This document shows positions 1-5,454 of a stretch of DNA of 5,454 nucleotides, in pieces. The DNA comes from an uncultured Bacteroidales bacterium (lineage in GTDB: Bacteria; Bacteroidota; Bacteroidia; Bacteroidales; Paludibacteraceae). Location: assembly GCA_937892015.1 (NCBI GenBank), contig CALAUY010000048.1:1-5454 (forward strand), in the 5' to 3' direction. Numbering within the stretch: position 1 is the stretch's first letter; each line of letters begins with the position of its first letter. A program made the position numbers and the translations under genes. The notes below the pieces were generated by a model, which was not told the origin of the DNA, made no database searches, and was given only the letters and a program-made list of their open reading frames with translations.

Positions 1-152
1 ACCTAAGACTACTCGGACTACACGACCGCACCAACACAAATGTCGGATGAACCAAAATTATTTATTTACCACACGCAGTAATCGTCCGAGCTTACGAGAA
101 AAAATTTTATAAATTTACATGCCCACCCATGCAACAATCGTCATACTTTTTT

Positions 153-192
153 CGAACGGTCTCCGAACGGTCTCCTTACAGTCTCCGAACGA
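153..192. repeat. 11-bp tandem repeat, about 3.6 copies
   Basis: CGAACGGTCTC occurs twice back to back (153-163 and 164-174). A diverged third unit, CTTACAGTCTC, follows at 175-185, and a partial fourth, CGAACGA, at 186-192. The period is 11 bp, close to one helical turn. It lies in non-coding DNA. It may be a small minisatellite or phased binding sites for a DNA-binding protein; the sequence alone does not separate the two. Confidence 0.75.
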
Positions 193-480
193 TGAGCAAA
201 ATCCACCCTTCTCCCAACGCCCAATCTCCATCTTCCCAAGCATTTCCTTGCATTCCCGCTAATTCTCATCCCTCTTCCTCCCCCTTCGTTTTTGCTCACG
301 ACACTTTTTTCCACACTCTGCACGACCATCCTCACAAAAAACTAACAATTTCCACATACATTTTTTTTTCTTGTAAGCCCGTTCTATGTTTGTTTTTTTA
401 TTGTTTTATTACTACTATTTCGATAATTTATATTGATGGTTCTGTGTCCTGTTGATATATTATCTATCCATTGCTGCCTT

Positions 481-500
481 TTTGATTTGATTTGATTTGA
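481..500. repeat. Four perfect copies of the pentamer TTTGA
   Basis: TTTGA is repeated four times without error and is followed by the related GATTGA. It is a simple-sequence repeat that could change length by slippage. It lies outside any supported gene and shows no link to a promoter, so no phase-variation role can be claimed. Confidence 0.8.
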
Positions 501-521
501 GATTGATTTTTGGGTTTATTT

Positions 522-642
522 CTTTGAATGCTTTTTACTCGTATAGTTAAGCAAATGGATAGTAAAAGCTGCCGGTAAGCTTGCTTACGAGCAGGTTTTA
601 GTAGCAATTTGCATAGTAGCCATGCTACTAAAGCATTCAAAG
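522..642. repeat. 121-bp imperfect palindrome with 13-bp terminal inverted repeats (MITE-like or structured 3' end)
   Basis: The ends CTTTGAATGCTTT (522-534) and AAAGCATTCAAAG (630-642) are perfect inverted repeats. Inside them, 551-579 pairs with 584-612 at 23 of 29 positions. The paired blocks are GCAAAT/ATTTGC, TAAAA/TTTTA, CTGC/GCAG and GTAAG/CTTAC, closing on a CTTG loop at 580-583. The outer and inner arms share almost the same centre, offset by 1 nt, so the whole unit can fold as one long hairpin. The right arm also holds a competing hairpin, TAGTAGC-CAT-GCTACTA (614-630), and another pairing between 597-606 and 623-632. TTTATT occurs near both outer edges (515-520 and 646-651) but does not directly abut the repeats, so it is only a weak target-duplication candidate. 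The unit lies downstream of the leftward operon, where it could also end transcription, although the U-tracts are short (4 nt). There is no transposase. Confidence 0.65.
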
Positions 643-731
643 GGTTTTATTGGTTTTTGTTTACTTTTCATCGCAACAATACTATTCTTTTCTATCTCAT
701 TGGCGTATCCGCTTTTTTCCCTCTCACTCAT
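585..731 (-). CDS. Possible 48-residue small protein at the end of the glycosyltransferase operon
   Basis: An ORF starts with ATG at 731-729, overlapping the TGA of the upstream transferase gene as ATGA. This is the same coupling seen at both transferase gene junctions. The product begins MSEREKSGYANEIEKNS, is lysine-rich and polar in its first half, and has no recognisable domain, signal peptide or membrane segment. Its last third (about 19 codons) runs into the palindromic element, and its TAA stop lies inside that palindrome. This suggests either that the frame is open by chance or that an inserted element gave it a new end. An open frame of this length is not rare in A/T-rich DNA. Only the start overlap supports it. 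Confidence 0.22.
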   Translation of the reverse strand: MSEREKSGYANEIEKNSIVAMKSKQKPIKPFECFSSMATMQIATKTCS

Positions 732-1489
732 TCTTGTCCTCGTTTTCTTTGTCCCCGACCACACCATCTGCCTCCCTCTATTTTCCGTTTCAGCAAAATA
801 ATCTTTGTCCGCATAGCAGGACTCACATGCTTCAAAAGCCTTGATTTCCAATTCTCATCAGTGCTCCACGAATGCAGCCCCGTATGCTCGCAATATGTGT
901 TCTCTGTCCGCAAATATTCGCCCGATGTCTGCATCGGACAAAAATACTCCACCGGATAAATATGCAACCCACCAAAATCCTGCTCCTTACCATCTGCCGC
1001 AAAACCCTGTTCCTCCATTCTGTCTGTGAAATACGCCGTATTGGTCGTCAAATCCAATGAACCATCCGCCATGACAAAAGGTCTCGTATCATATTCATGT
1101 TTAGCCTCGCTCACCCACCTCCCGTTGGGCTCAGATGCCAGTACACTCGTCATGATAGAGCAACGTTTATTGCCTTCAAATCCGGTGAAAGCATGATTCA
1201 TCAATAGTGGCTCAAACGACTTATACACTTCCACGTCCACATCCAAATACACCCCTCCTTCTTTCTCCAACGCATGCAAACGTACATAATCGCTCACAAA
1301 AGCAAACTTTTTCGCTTCATACGCTTCCCGCACATATCTGGGTGCACTGCCCACATCAAAACTTTCCTCATTCCACAGCACATACGTCCAATCCGGCATC
1401 TTCTCATGCCAACTCGCCACGCATCGTTTTGCCAACTCCGGCATCTCGCCTCCACCAAACCAGCAATAATGTATCTTCTTCGGTATCAT
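728..1489 (-). CDS. GT32-type glycosyltransferase with DXD motif (capsule/exopolysaccharide synthesis)
   Basis: This is a 253-residue cytoplasmic transferase of the 'glycosyltransferase sugar-binding region containing DXD' type (Gly_transf_sug, OCH1-like, GT32). It would move a sugar from a nucleotide-sugar donor onto a growing glycan. It opens with MIPKKIHYCWFGGG, the usual start of this family in gut Bacteroidales. WNEESFD is at residues 39-45 and the FAFVSDYVRL block at 62-71. GGVYLDVDVEV (78-88) contains the metal/nucleotide-binding Asp83-Val-Asp85. DGSLDLTTN (142-150) and a late H-x3-H-x-W segment (202-208) also fit the family. Length is normal. The start at 1489 is preferred over the ATG at 1522 because its ATG overlaps the TGA of the preceding gene as ATGA and because family members begin at MIPK. 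The C-terminal 15-20 residues are basic and unlike the family core. The donor and acceptor sugars cannot be read from the sequence. Confidence 0.92.
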   Translation of the reverse strand: MIPKKIHYCWFGGGEMPELAKRCVASWHEKMPDWTYVLWNEESFDVGSAPRYVREAYEAKKFAFVSDYVRLHALEKEGGVYLDVDVEVYKSFEPLLMNHAFTGFEGNKRCSIMTSVLASEPNGRWVSEAKHEYDTRPFVMADGSLDLTTNTAYFTDRMEEQGFAADGKEQDFGGLHIYPVEYFCPMQTSGEYLRTENTYCEHTGLHSWSTDENWKSRLLKHVSPAMRTKIILLKRKIEGGRWCGRGQRKRGQE

Positions 1490-2421
1490 CTGTATATCAA
1501 TTTCATTATCCATTGTTTGCACTTACTGCCAATACGCAACAGTCCTTCCCGAAAGCGAACGAAACTGCATGGCATATGATACAAACGGTACACCCGCTTA
1601 CTCTGTTTTGTCCAATCCACTTTCCGGAGTTCGTGCTCGGCTTTCTCGTGATATTCCTCTGACAACCAATAATTCAACAGCCCATTCACCCGCAACTTGT
1701 CGCACAAGGCTTTCCACGTTGCGCTTGAGTCGTCCAAGTGTCCCAAATGAAACAACATATGTTGCTCCGGAGAGTACAAATTTCGCGTTGCCCTTGCAGA
1801 TGCCGGTACATCATTATTATAGTATGCCAATACCTTATTCAAAAACGCGAATCGATATCTCATCGCCACGCTCGACCACAGCAAAAAATCTTCACCAATC
1901 CGTATCCCGACACGAAATCCGCCCGACTCGTCGAACACATCTCTTTGCATCAGCACGGCTCCTGTCCATACTGGCATCGCCTCATTCCTTAGGTAACTTT
2001 CTGCGTAATCGAAATACCCGCTCTCTTGCTCCACCGCAACCCGAGTTTTTCCACGTTTTTCATACCAATAATTGCATGCCCAAAGACCCGCATCGGGGTT
2101 CTCTTCTGCAAAATGTACCATCTCCTCCAAAAAACTCTCGTCCCACCAATCATCAGCATCCAAAAAAGCCAGCAACTCACCCTCCGACAACGCAACGCCT
2201 CTGTTCCTCGCCATGCTAACACCTTGATTATCTTGCTTATACAGCCTGCACCTCTCATCCAAATACTGTTTCGCCACATCGTCGCTTCCGTCCGTACTGC
2301 CATCATCCACCACAATCAACTCCCAGTCCTTAAATGACTGATGAACAACTGATTCCACCGCTTTCCTTACGTACGGCGCTTTGTTGTACAATGGCATTAT
2401 CACACTTACTTTTGGCTTCAT
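1486..2421 (-). CDS. Glycosyltransferase family 2 (GT-A fold), second in the operon
   Basis: This is a 311-residue inverting GT2 enzyme acting in the cytoplasm on nucleotide-sugar donors in surface glycan synthesis. The GT-A core fills residues 1-115. KVSVIMPLYNKAPYV (4-18) is the first strand and loop, VVDDGSTDGS (37-46) binds the nucleotide through Asp39-Asp40, and QGVSMARNRGV (66-76) follows. LLAFLDADDWWD (83-94) carries the DXD at 88-90. GEDFLLW (176-182) supplies the ED pair usually taken as the catalytic-base region. The C-terminal part is variable, with no membrane segment. An in-frame extension back to 2532 exists but lies inside the upstream gene. The ATG at 2421 forms an ATGA overlap with that gene's stop and starts directly before the first strand, so it is chosen. 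The product resembles the neighbouring GT2 in the core (shared SVV-QSF-DWE-IVVDDGSTDG pattern) and diverges after it, which fits an old duplication or two separate GT2 lineages. Acceptor unknown. Confidence 0.94.
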   Translation of the reverse strand: MKPKVSVIMPLYNKAPYVRKAVESVVHQSFKDWELIVVDDGSTDGSDDVAKQYLDERCRLYKQDNQGVSMARNRGVALSEGELLAFLDADDWWDESFLEEMVHFAEENPDAGLWACNYWYEKRGKTRVAVEQESGYFDYAESYLRNEAMPVWTGAVLMQRDVFDESGGFRVGIRIGEDFLLWSSVAMRYRFAFLNKVLAYYNNDVPASARATRNLYSPEQHMLFHLGHLDDSSATWKALCDKLRVNGLLNYWLSEEYHEKAEHELRKVDWTKQSKRVYRLYHMPCSFVRFREGLLRIGSKCKQWIMKLIYR

Positions 2422-3356
2422 CTGCTCAGCATTTTGTTGATTCTGCGAAATAGGTTCGGACTCATTCTCAATGCCGCATACAGTACGCGATGACGCAACT
2501 TCGTGCGACTGACTGCATAATACGAACGCCAATCCACTGCTTTCAGTAGCTCTTTCTCGCCCGCATCCTGCTCATAGAATACCGTTTGATACACGTGCGT
2601 GATATAGCGATAAACAGTCGTTTTTTCTATACCTTCTTTGGGAATAAAAAAAGCAGCCAACTCATTGGCTACTACTATTTTGTTGAACAACTTACCCAAA
2701 GTAGGTGTTGTCATTGTGCTACCGTTTCTTACCCTATAATTATACAAGCATGTATCCAACACCCGCACTTTCCTTGCATAGTAACATGCCAATGGGGTGA
2801 ACAAGTTATCTTCGTGAAAAATGCCCTCTCTAAACCGCAAGGCTGTCTCTTCTAAAAACGCTCTTCTGTAGGCTCGTAGTACTACGGACACAAATGCAAA
2901 CATTCTTGGTTTTAAGGCATTTTCGCAGTAGTACTCCCATCCATCCGCATACGTTCTCGACTCCAAACAGTCTGCCTCTTCGTAACGCCCGCTTTCCTCA
3001 AAAAAACGCCTCCCACTAAAGCACAATACATCTTCATCATGCAGTGCATCTGCCAGCACGGTCAACGCCTCTCGTTCCAACCAATCATCGCCATCTACAA
3101 ACACGAGATACTCGCCTTTCGCCAAGTCCATCCCTGCATTCCTTGCAGCACTCAAACCTCCATTCGCTTGATGCACTACCCGAAAACGATTGTCTTTTTC
3201 CGCAAAACTATCACACAATGCACCCGTCCCGTCCGTACTCCCGTCATCTACAACGATTGCTTCCCAGTCTCCAAAAGACTGCGAAACCACGCTCTCAAGA
3301 CACGCGTTTATGTATGCCTCTACGTTGTACGCCGGTATTACTACGCTAAACTTCAT
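2418..3356 (-). CDS. Glycosyltransferase family 2 (GT-A fold), first in the operon
   Basis: This is a 312-residue GT2 transferase, complete and of usual length. MKFSVVIPAYNVEAYI (1-16) opens the GT-A fold, followed by IVVDDGSTDG (34-43) with Asp37-Asp38 and NGGLSAARNAGM (65-76). YLVFVDGDDWLE (83-94) carries the DXD at 88-90. FHEDNLFTPL (180-189) has the HED motif expected at the active site. YNYRVRNGSTM (205-215) is a segment common in Bacteroides capsule GT2 enzymes. The enzyme should add one sugar to a lipid-linked oligosaccharide on the cytoplasmic face. The gene starts 43 nt after the lipoprotein gene; that gap is bridged by a 16-codon frame whose stop overlaps this ATG. No Shine-Dalgarno sequence is evident, as is usual in Bacteroidota. 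Its TGA overlaps the start of the next GT2 gene by 4 nt. The sugar specificity cannot be deduced. Confidence 0.95.
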   Translation of the reverse strand: MKFSVVIPAYNVEAYINACLESVVSQSFGDWEAIVVDDGSTDGTGALCDSFAEKDNRFRVVHQANGGLSAARNAGMDLAKGEYLVFVDGDDWLEREALTVLADALHDEDVLCFSGRRFFEESGRYEEADCLESRTYADGWEYYCENALKPRMFAFVSVVLRAYRRAFLEETALRFREGIFHEDNLFTPLACYYARKVRVLDTCLYNYRVRNGSTMTTPTLGKLFNKIVVANELAAFFIPKEGIEKTTVYRYITHVYQTVFYEQDAGEKELLKAVDWRSYYAVSRTKLRHRVLYAALRMSPNLFRRINKMLSR

Positions 3357-3403
3357 TTCGTTCGCTCAACAGATGCTTTGTCCTCTTTCGTCCCGCTTTT
3401 CAT
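3353..3403 (-). CDS. Doubtful 16-codon linker ORF between lipoprotein and first GT2 gene
   Basis: The frame MKSGTKEDKASVERTK starts with an ATG overlapping the lipoprotein TGA (3403-3400, ATGA). It ends with a TGA overlapping the ATG of the first GT2 gene (3356-3353, ATGA). It therefore fills the only non-coding gap inside the operon and has the same coupling at both ends as the transferase junctions. The peptide is charged and has no recognisable family. It may only pass ribosomes from one gene to the next, or it may be chance: the gap is short and a frame of this length is easily open. Confidence 0.2.
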   Translation of the reverse strand: MKSGTKEDKASVERTK

Positions 3404-3972
3404 CGCCGCGCGAGGCGGTAATGCGGATGATAAGCCTCCCTAAACGCATCACTGTGGCGAACGGCACGATTAAGCGATGCCGCTTCACGCAATTGCCCTT
3501 GCAGCTCTTCATCTGCCCATTCGGGATGTACACGCAGCGCAACTGCTTCTATCTCAGCCCATTCAGACGGCCAGTCGTCACCATAGGCATGGTCGTCCCC
3601 CGCTGCATCGACAAACAAGTTAAACAACTCATCTGCCGTCATTTTGCCCTCAAGCACTTGCGAGAGGTTCACCCGAACAAAACGATGCCTAAAACCCGTC
3701 TCTTCTCTTTCCGGCATACTGCTCAAGTCCTCACCCGCACAACTCGCCAACTCCTCATCCAAGTACTTCCGAGCCATAACCAACTCCGCCTGCATGTGTT
3801 TGCCTCCGAAAAAGTCCTGAAAGCAAGTCTTATACACGTCCTGAAGGGTCGATGCAGGATACTGTTCACACATCGTTTCGCACATGACGCGAATAGCGTC
3901 TTCATTCTTGTTCTTTGTGCAACCGCAGAGCAACAACGCCGCAATGCACATAATTTCTGTTAGTTGTCGCAT
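3400..3972 (-). CDS. Small lipoprotein of a Bacteroidota-conserved family of unknown function
   Basis: This is a 190-residue protein with a type II signal peptide. The short n-region MRQLTE is followed by a hydrophobic core and the lipobox LCGC, giving Cys18 as the lipidated residue. The mature N-terminus, CTKNKNED, is polar. The body is soluble, with YPASTLQDVYKTCFQDFFG (39-57), FVRVNLS (98-104), a W-x3-W-x2-IE segment (134-142) and RHSDAFREAYHPHYRL (172-187). From memory, these blocks occur in Bacteroides proteins annotated only as hypothetical. As I recall them, those proteins continue somewhat beyond the PHYR motif, whereas this one stops four residues after it, so the C-terminus may be trimmed. 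The frame is open further upstream to 4101, but the promoter at 3994-4024 lies inside that extension, so 3972 is the first start available to the transcript. As first gene of the glycosyltransferase operon it may serve the same surface structure. No function is assigned. Confidence 0.85.
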   Translation of the reverse strand: MRQLTEIMCIAALLLCGCTKNKNEDAIRVMCETMCEQYPASTLQDVYKTCFQDFFGGKHMQAELVMARKYLDEELASCAGEDLSSMPEREETGFRHRFVRVNLSQVLEGKMTADELFNLFVDAAGDDHAYGDDWPSEWAEIEAVALRVHPEWADEELQGQLREAASLNRAVRHSDAFREAYHPHYRLARR

Positions 3973-3993
3973 TCTTTTTTCGTTTTTGGACTG

Positions 3994-4024
3994 CAAAGAT
4001 ACTACTTTTTTTCCATATTTGCAA
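3994..4024 (-). promoter_or_regulatory. Bacteroidota promoter for the leftward lipoprotein-glycosyltransferase operon
   Basis: On the minus strand TATCTTTG (4001-3994) matches the Bacteroidetes primary-sigma -7 consensus TAnnTTTG. TTG (4024-4022, within TTTGC) sits 20 nt upstream as the -33 element. Transcription would begin near 3987, leaving a leader of about 15 nt before the ATG at 3972, with no Shine-Dalgarno sequence. No other good promoter was seen inside the operon, so all its genes are probably read from here. Confidence 0.82.
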
Positions 4025-4062
4025 ATAAAATGACAAAAATCGCATTTATTTTCCCTTTTTTC

Positions 4063-4093
4063 TTGCATATTTTCAAAAAAAGCAGTATCTTTG
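4063..4093 (+). promoter_or_regulatory. Bacteroidota promoter for the rightward membrane-protein gene
   Basis: TATCTTTG (4086-4093) matches the TAnnTTTG -7 consensus, and TTG (4063-4065) lies 20 nt upstream as the -33 element. The start site would fall near 4100, giving a leader of about 13 nt before the ATG at 4113 and no visible Shine-Dalgarno sequence. The element mirrors the leftward promoter: GTATCTTTGCAG is repeated perfectly in inverted orientation (4085-4096 and 3991-4002). Confidence 0.82.
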
Positions 4094-4112
4094 CAGCCCA
4101 AAACGTTACTAT

Positions 4113-5404
4113 ATGCTCAAACCGCTTGGATACACATTCGTTCCAAGATGGTTCTCCGAAAGGGCCATCGCTATCTATCTCGGACTGCTTCTCGCGGTCG
4201 GAGTGCTCTTCCGTGACTACATGATGGCGTGGTATTTTATCCTCTTCGGACTCGTCGAAGTTTGCGGCTTTTTCTATTACGCCAACTATTTCTCCAAAGA
4301 ATGGTCGGTCGAGCATGTGCGCAATCAGGTCTTTGCCAAACGACTCTTCCTGACCGCACTCGCCATCCGCATCGTTTACGTCCTCTTCTCCTATTGGTTC
4401 TATATCGAGATGACCGGATTGCCTTTCGAGTATCACGTGGCCGACTCGATGTTCTACCATACATCAGCGCTCCACGGAGCACAACTGCTGCGCGACGGAC
4501 ATGTCTGGGATTTCTGGCCCGAATTCAATCGATACATGGGCACTGACATCTCCGATACCGGTTATGCCGCCTACTTGAGCGTCGTCTATTTCCTTACTCG
4601 CGACAGTATCTTGGTAACACGCATCATCAAGGCCATCCTCAGCGCCATGACGGCTGCACTAATCTATCACATCGCACAACGCAATTTCAGCGAACCCACA
4701 GCACGCATCGCCGGAATTTTCTGCATGCTGATGCCGAACCTCATCTTTTATTGCGGCCTACAACTCAAAGAAACAGAGATGGTTTGTCTCACAGTGCTGC
4801 TCGTCGAAGAAGCCGACCTCATGCTCCGAAGCCCCGATTTTTCCCTCAAGCAGCTACTTTTTGTTTTACTTATCGGAGCTGGACTCTTCACCATGCGAAC
4901 GGCATTGGCCATTGTCGCTATTCTCGCGCTACTCTTCACGATTGTGCTCGCTTCCGACAAAGTGATGAGTTGGGCCAAACGACTCATAATGGGTGTCTTA
5001 GCAGTCGCTCTCATCGGAGTCACTGTCGGCAACCGCATCCAAGAAAATGCGAAAGAACTGGTGGAAAACGTGCAAGGAGGAGGACAGAAAGCTAACATGG
5101 AATGGCGAGCCAAACGCGACAACGGAAACGAGTTTGCCAAATATGCCGGTTCGGCAGTCTTTGCTCCAATGATTTTTACTATACCTTTCTCTACACTCGT
5201 TGCCACGCCCGAACAAGAAAACCAACTCCTCATTCATGGCGGCAATTTCGTCAAAAACATGCTCTCCGGACTAACTATTTTTGCTATGTTTGTGCTCCTT
5301 CTTACCGGCGATTGGCGCAAACATGCTATGCCGCTATCGTTTATGCTGGGATATTTGGTTGTATTGGTTTTCAGTAGTTTTGCCCATTCCGAACGATTCC
5401 ATTT
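4113..5404 (+). CDS. Multi-spanning membrane protein, GT-C (ArnT/PMT-like) glycosyltransferase candidate, 3' end missing
   Basis: 431 genuine residues are present. Hydrophobic stretches near 17-33, 38-58, 78-98, 150-162, 168-187, 196-216, 248-280, 290-306, 344-362, 384-398 and 406-422 suggest about ten or more membrane spans. Between the third and fourth, a soluble loop (about 100-148) holds YHVADSMFYHTSALHG and DISDTGYAAYL. GT-C enzymes of the ArnT/PMT/GT39 type carry their acidic catalytic residue in an early periplasmic loop, and Asp111 is a candidate. MPNLIFYCGLQLKETEM (207-223) is a block I associate with Bacteroides membrane proteins in polysaccharide regions. The likely role is transfer from a polyprenyl-phosphate sugar on the periplasmic side; a polymerase or other membrane function is not excluded. 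The start at 4113 is fixed by the promoter ending just upstream. The frame runs on to a TAG at 5424-5426, but everything after 5404 is adapter, so the true C-terminus is absent. Confidence 0.85.
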
Positions 5405-5454
5405 AGATCGGAAGAGCGTCGTGTAGGGAAAGAGTGTAGATCTCGGTGGTCGCC
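5405..5454. other. Illumina TruSeq adapter sequence left at the contig end
   Basis: The last 50 bases begin AGATCGGAAGAGCGTCGTG and end TCTCGGTGGTCGCC. All 50 agree with my knowledge of the reverse complement of the Illumina TruSeq universal adapter. They are an artefact of untrimmed reads. They give the preceding gene a false ending (DRKSVV, then TAG). The junction could be one base later, because the first A of the adapter could also be genomic. Confidence 0.97.

Larger units (their letters stand above)
1..521. other. Gene-free A/T- and pyrimidine-rich stretch at the left end
   Basis: No convincing coding region was found on either strand. The longest open frame on the plus strand (129-455) has low-complexity, Ser/Pro/Phe-rich content and no recognisable domain. 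The minus frame at 335-141 is short and rich in Arg and Gly. The first 50 bases are open in some frames and could hold the tail of a gene entering from the left, but nothing identifies one. Between about 190 and 340 the plus strand is strongly C/T-rich and G-poor, the same strand bias as the leftward genes, which leaves room for a decayed gene. Long T runs lie near 360-370. The stretch contains an 11-bp tandem repeat and a TTTGA repeat, listed separately. No tRNA or rRNA was seen. Confidence 0.6.

Noticed and set aside
53..60. TAATTTTG on the minus strand, matching TAnnTTTG
   Set aside because: There is no TTG at the right distance upstream and no gene to the left within the window. The match is expected by chance in A/T-rich sequence.
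12..90. Inverted repeat CTCGGAC / GTCCGAG
   Set aside because: Only 7 bp with 65 nt between the arms and no extension of pairing, so it is too weak to call.
129..455. 108-codon plus-strand frame with a hydrophobic C-terminal half
   Set aside because: The hydrophobic part comes from T-rich DNA and the front includes the 11-bp tandem repeat. There is no promoter, domain or family resemblance.
546..552. GTTAAGC beside the palindrome, resembling an integron attC core site (GTTRRRY)
   Set aside because: The partner RYYYAAC is not present at the opposite end of the palindrome and the orientation is wrong for attC. No integrase or cassette array is seen.
1207..2219. Plus-strand open frames of 151 and 216 codons (1207-1662 and 1569-2219)
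   Set aside because: They are antisense to the GT32 and GT2 genes, which have clear catalytic motifs. The products are low-complexity and rich in Ser, Thr, Pro and His.
3190..3963. 257-codon open frame on the plus strand
   Set aside because: It lies opposite the lipoprotein gene and the start of the first GT2 gene, has no recognisable domain, and reflects the low stop frequency on the complement of those genes.
3400..4101. Longer 233-residue version of the lipoprotein
   Set aside because: The added 43 residues would start upstream of the leftward promoter and would bury the signal peptide. The ATG at 3972 gives a proper lipoprotein signal.
4002..4460. 152-codon minus-strand frame crossing the divergent promoter region
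   Set aside because: It is antisense to the start of the membrane protein and reads through both promoters. The encoded Glu/Asp-rich product has no recognisable family.

Overview
The window looks like the end of an assembled contig from a member of the Bacteroidota, most likely Bacteroidales. The main evidence is a pair of divergent promoters with the characteristic TAnnTTTG -7 element, each with a TTG 20 nt upstream. Other support comes from the absence of clear Shine-Dalgarno sequences, a lipoprotein of a type I associate with Bacteroides, and a membrane protein of a kind common in Bacteroides surface-polysaccharide regions. I cannot place it below order level.

Layout. Positions 1-521 hold no gene I can support. 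They are rich in A/T and pyrimidines, with an 11-bp tandem repeat (153-192) and four copies of TTTGA (481-500). Positions 522-642 form one large imperfect palindrome with perfect 13-bp ends. It could be a miniature inverted-repeat element or a structured 3' end of the leftward operon. Positions 585-3972 carry a leftward operon on the minus strand. In transcription order it encodes a small lipoprotein (3972-3400), a GT2 glycosyltransferase (3356-2418), a second GT2 glycosyltransferase (2421-1486) and a DXD-containing GT32-type sugar transferase (1489-728). Both junctions between the transferase genes are 4-nt ATGA stop/start overlaps, which fix the start codons. Two short ORFs continue this ATGA pattern: 16 codons at 3403-3353 and 48 codons at 731-585. 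They are reported as doubtful.

Positions 3973-4112 are a compact divergent promoter region. To its right, on the plus strand, lies a multi-spanning membrane protein resembling GT-C (ArnT/PMT-like) glycosyltransferases. Its 3' end is missing: the last 50 bases (5405-5454) match the reverse complement of the Illumina TruSeq universal adapter, so the final residues of that reading frame (DRKSVV) are not biological.

Together the genes suggest a surface glycan (capsule, exopolysaccharide or O-antigen-like) locus. Three cytoplasmic nucleotide-sugar transferases would extend a lipid-linked oligosaccharide, and the GT-C-like membrane protein could act on the periplasmic side using a lipid-linked sugar. 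The lipoprotein has no known function that I can assign. No polymerase, flippase, nucleotide-sugar synthesis gene or regulator is visible, so the polymer cannot be named. I found no CRISPR array, tRNA, rRNA or transposase gene.
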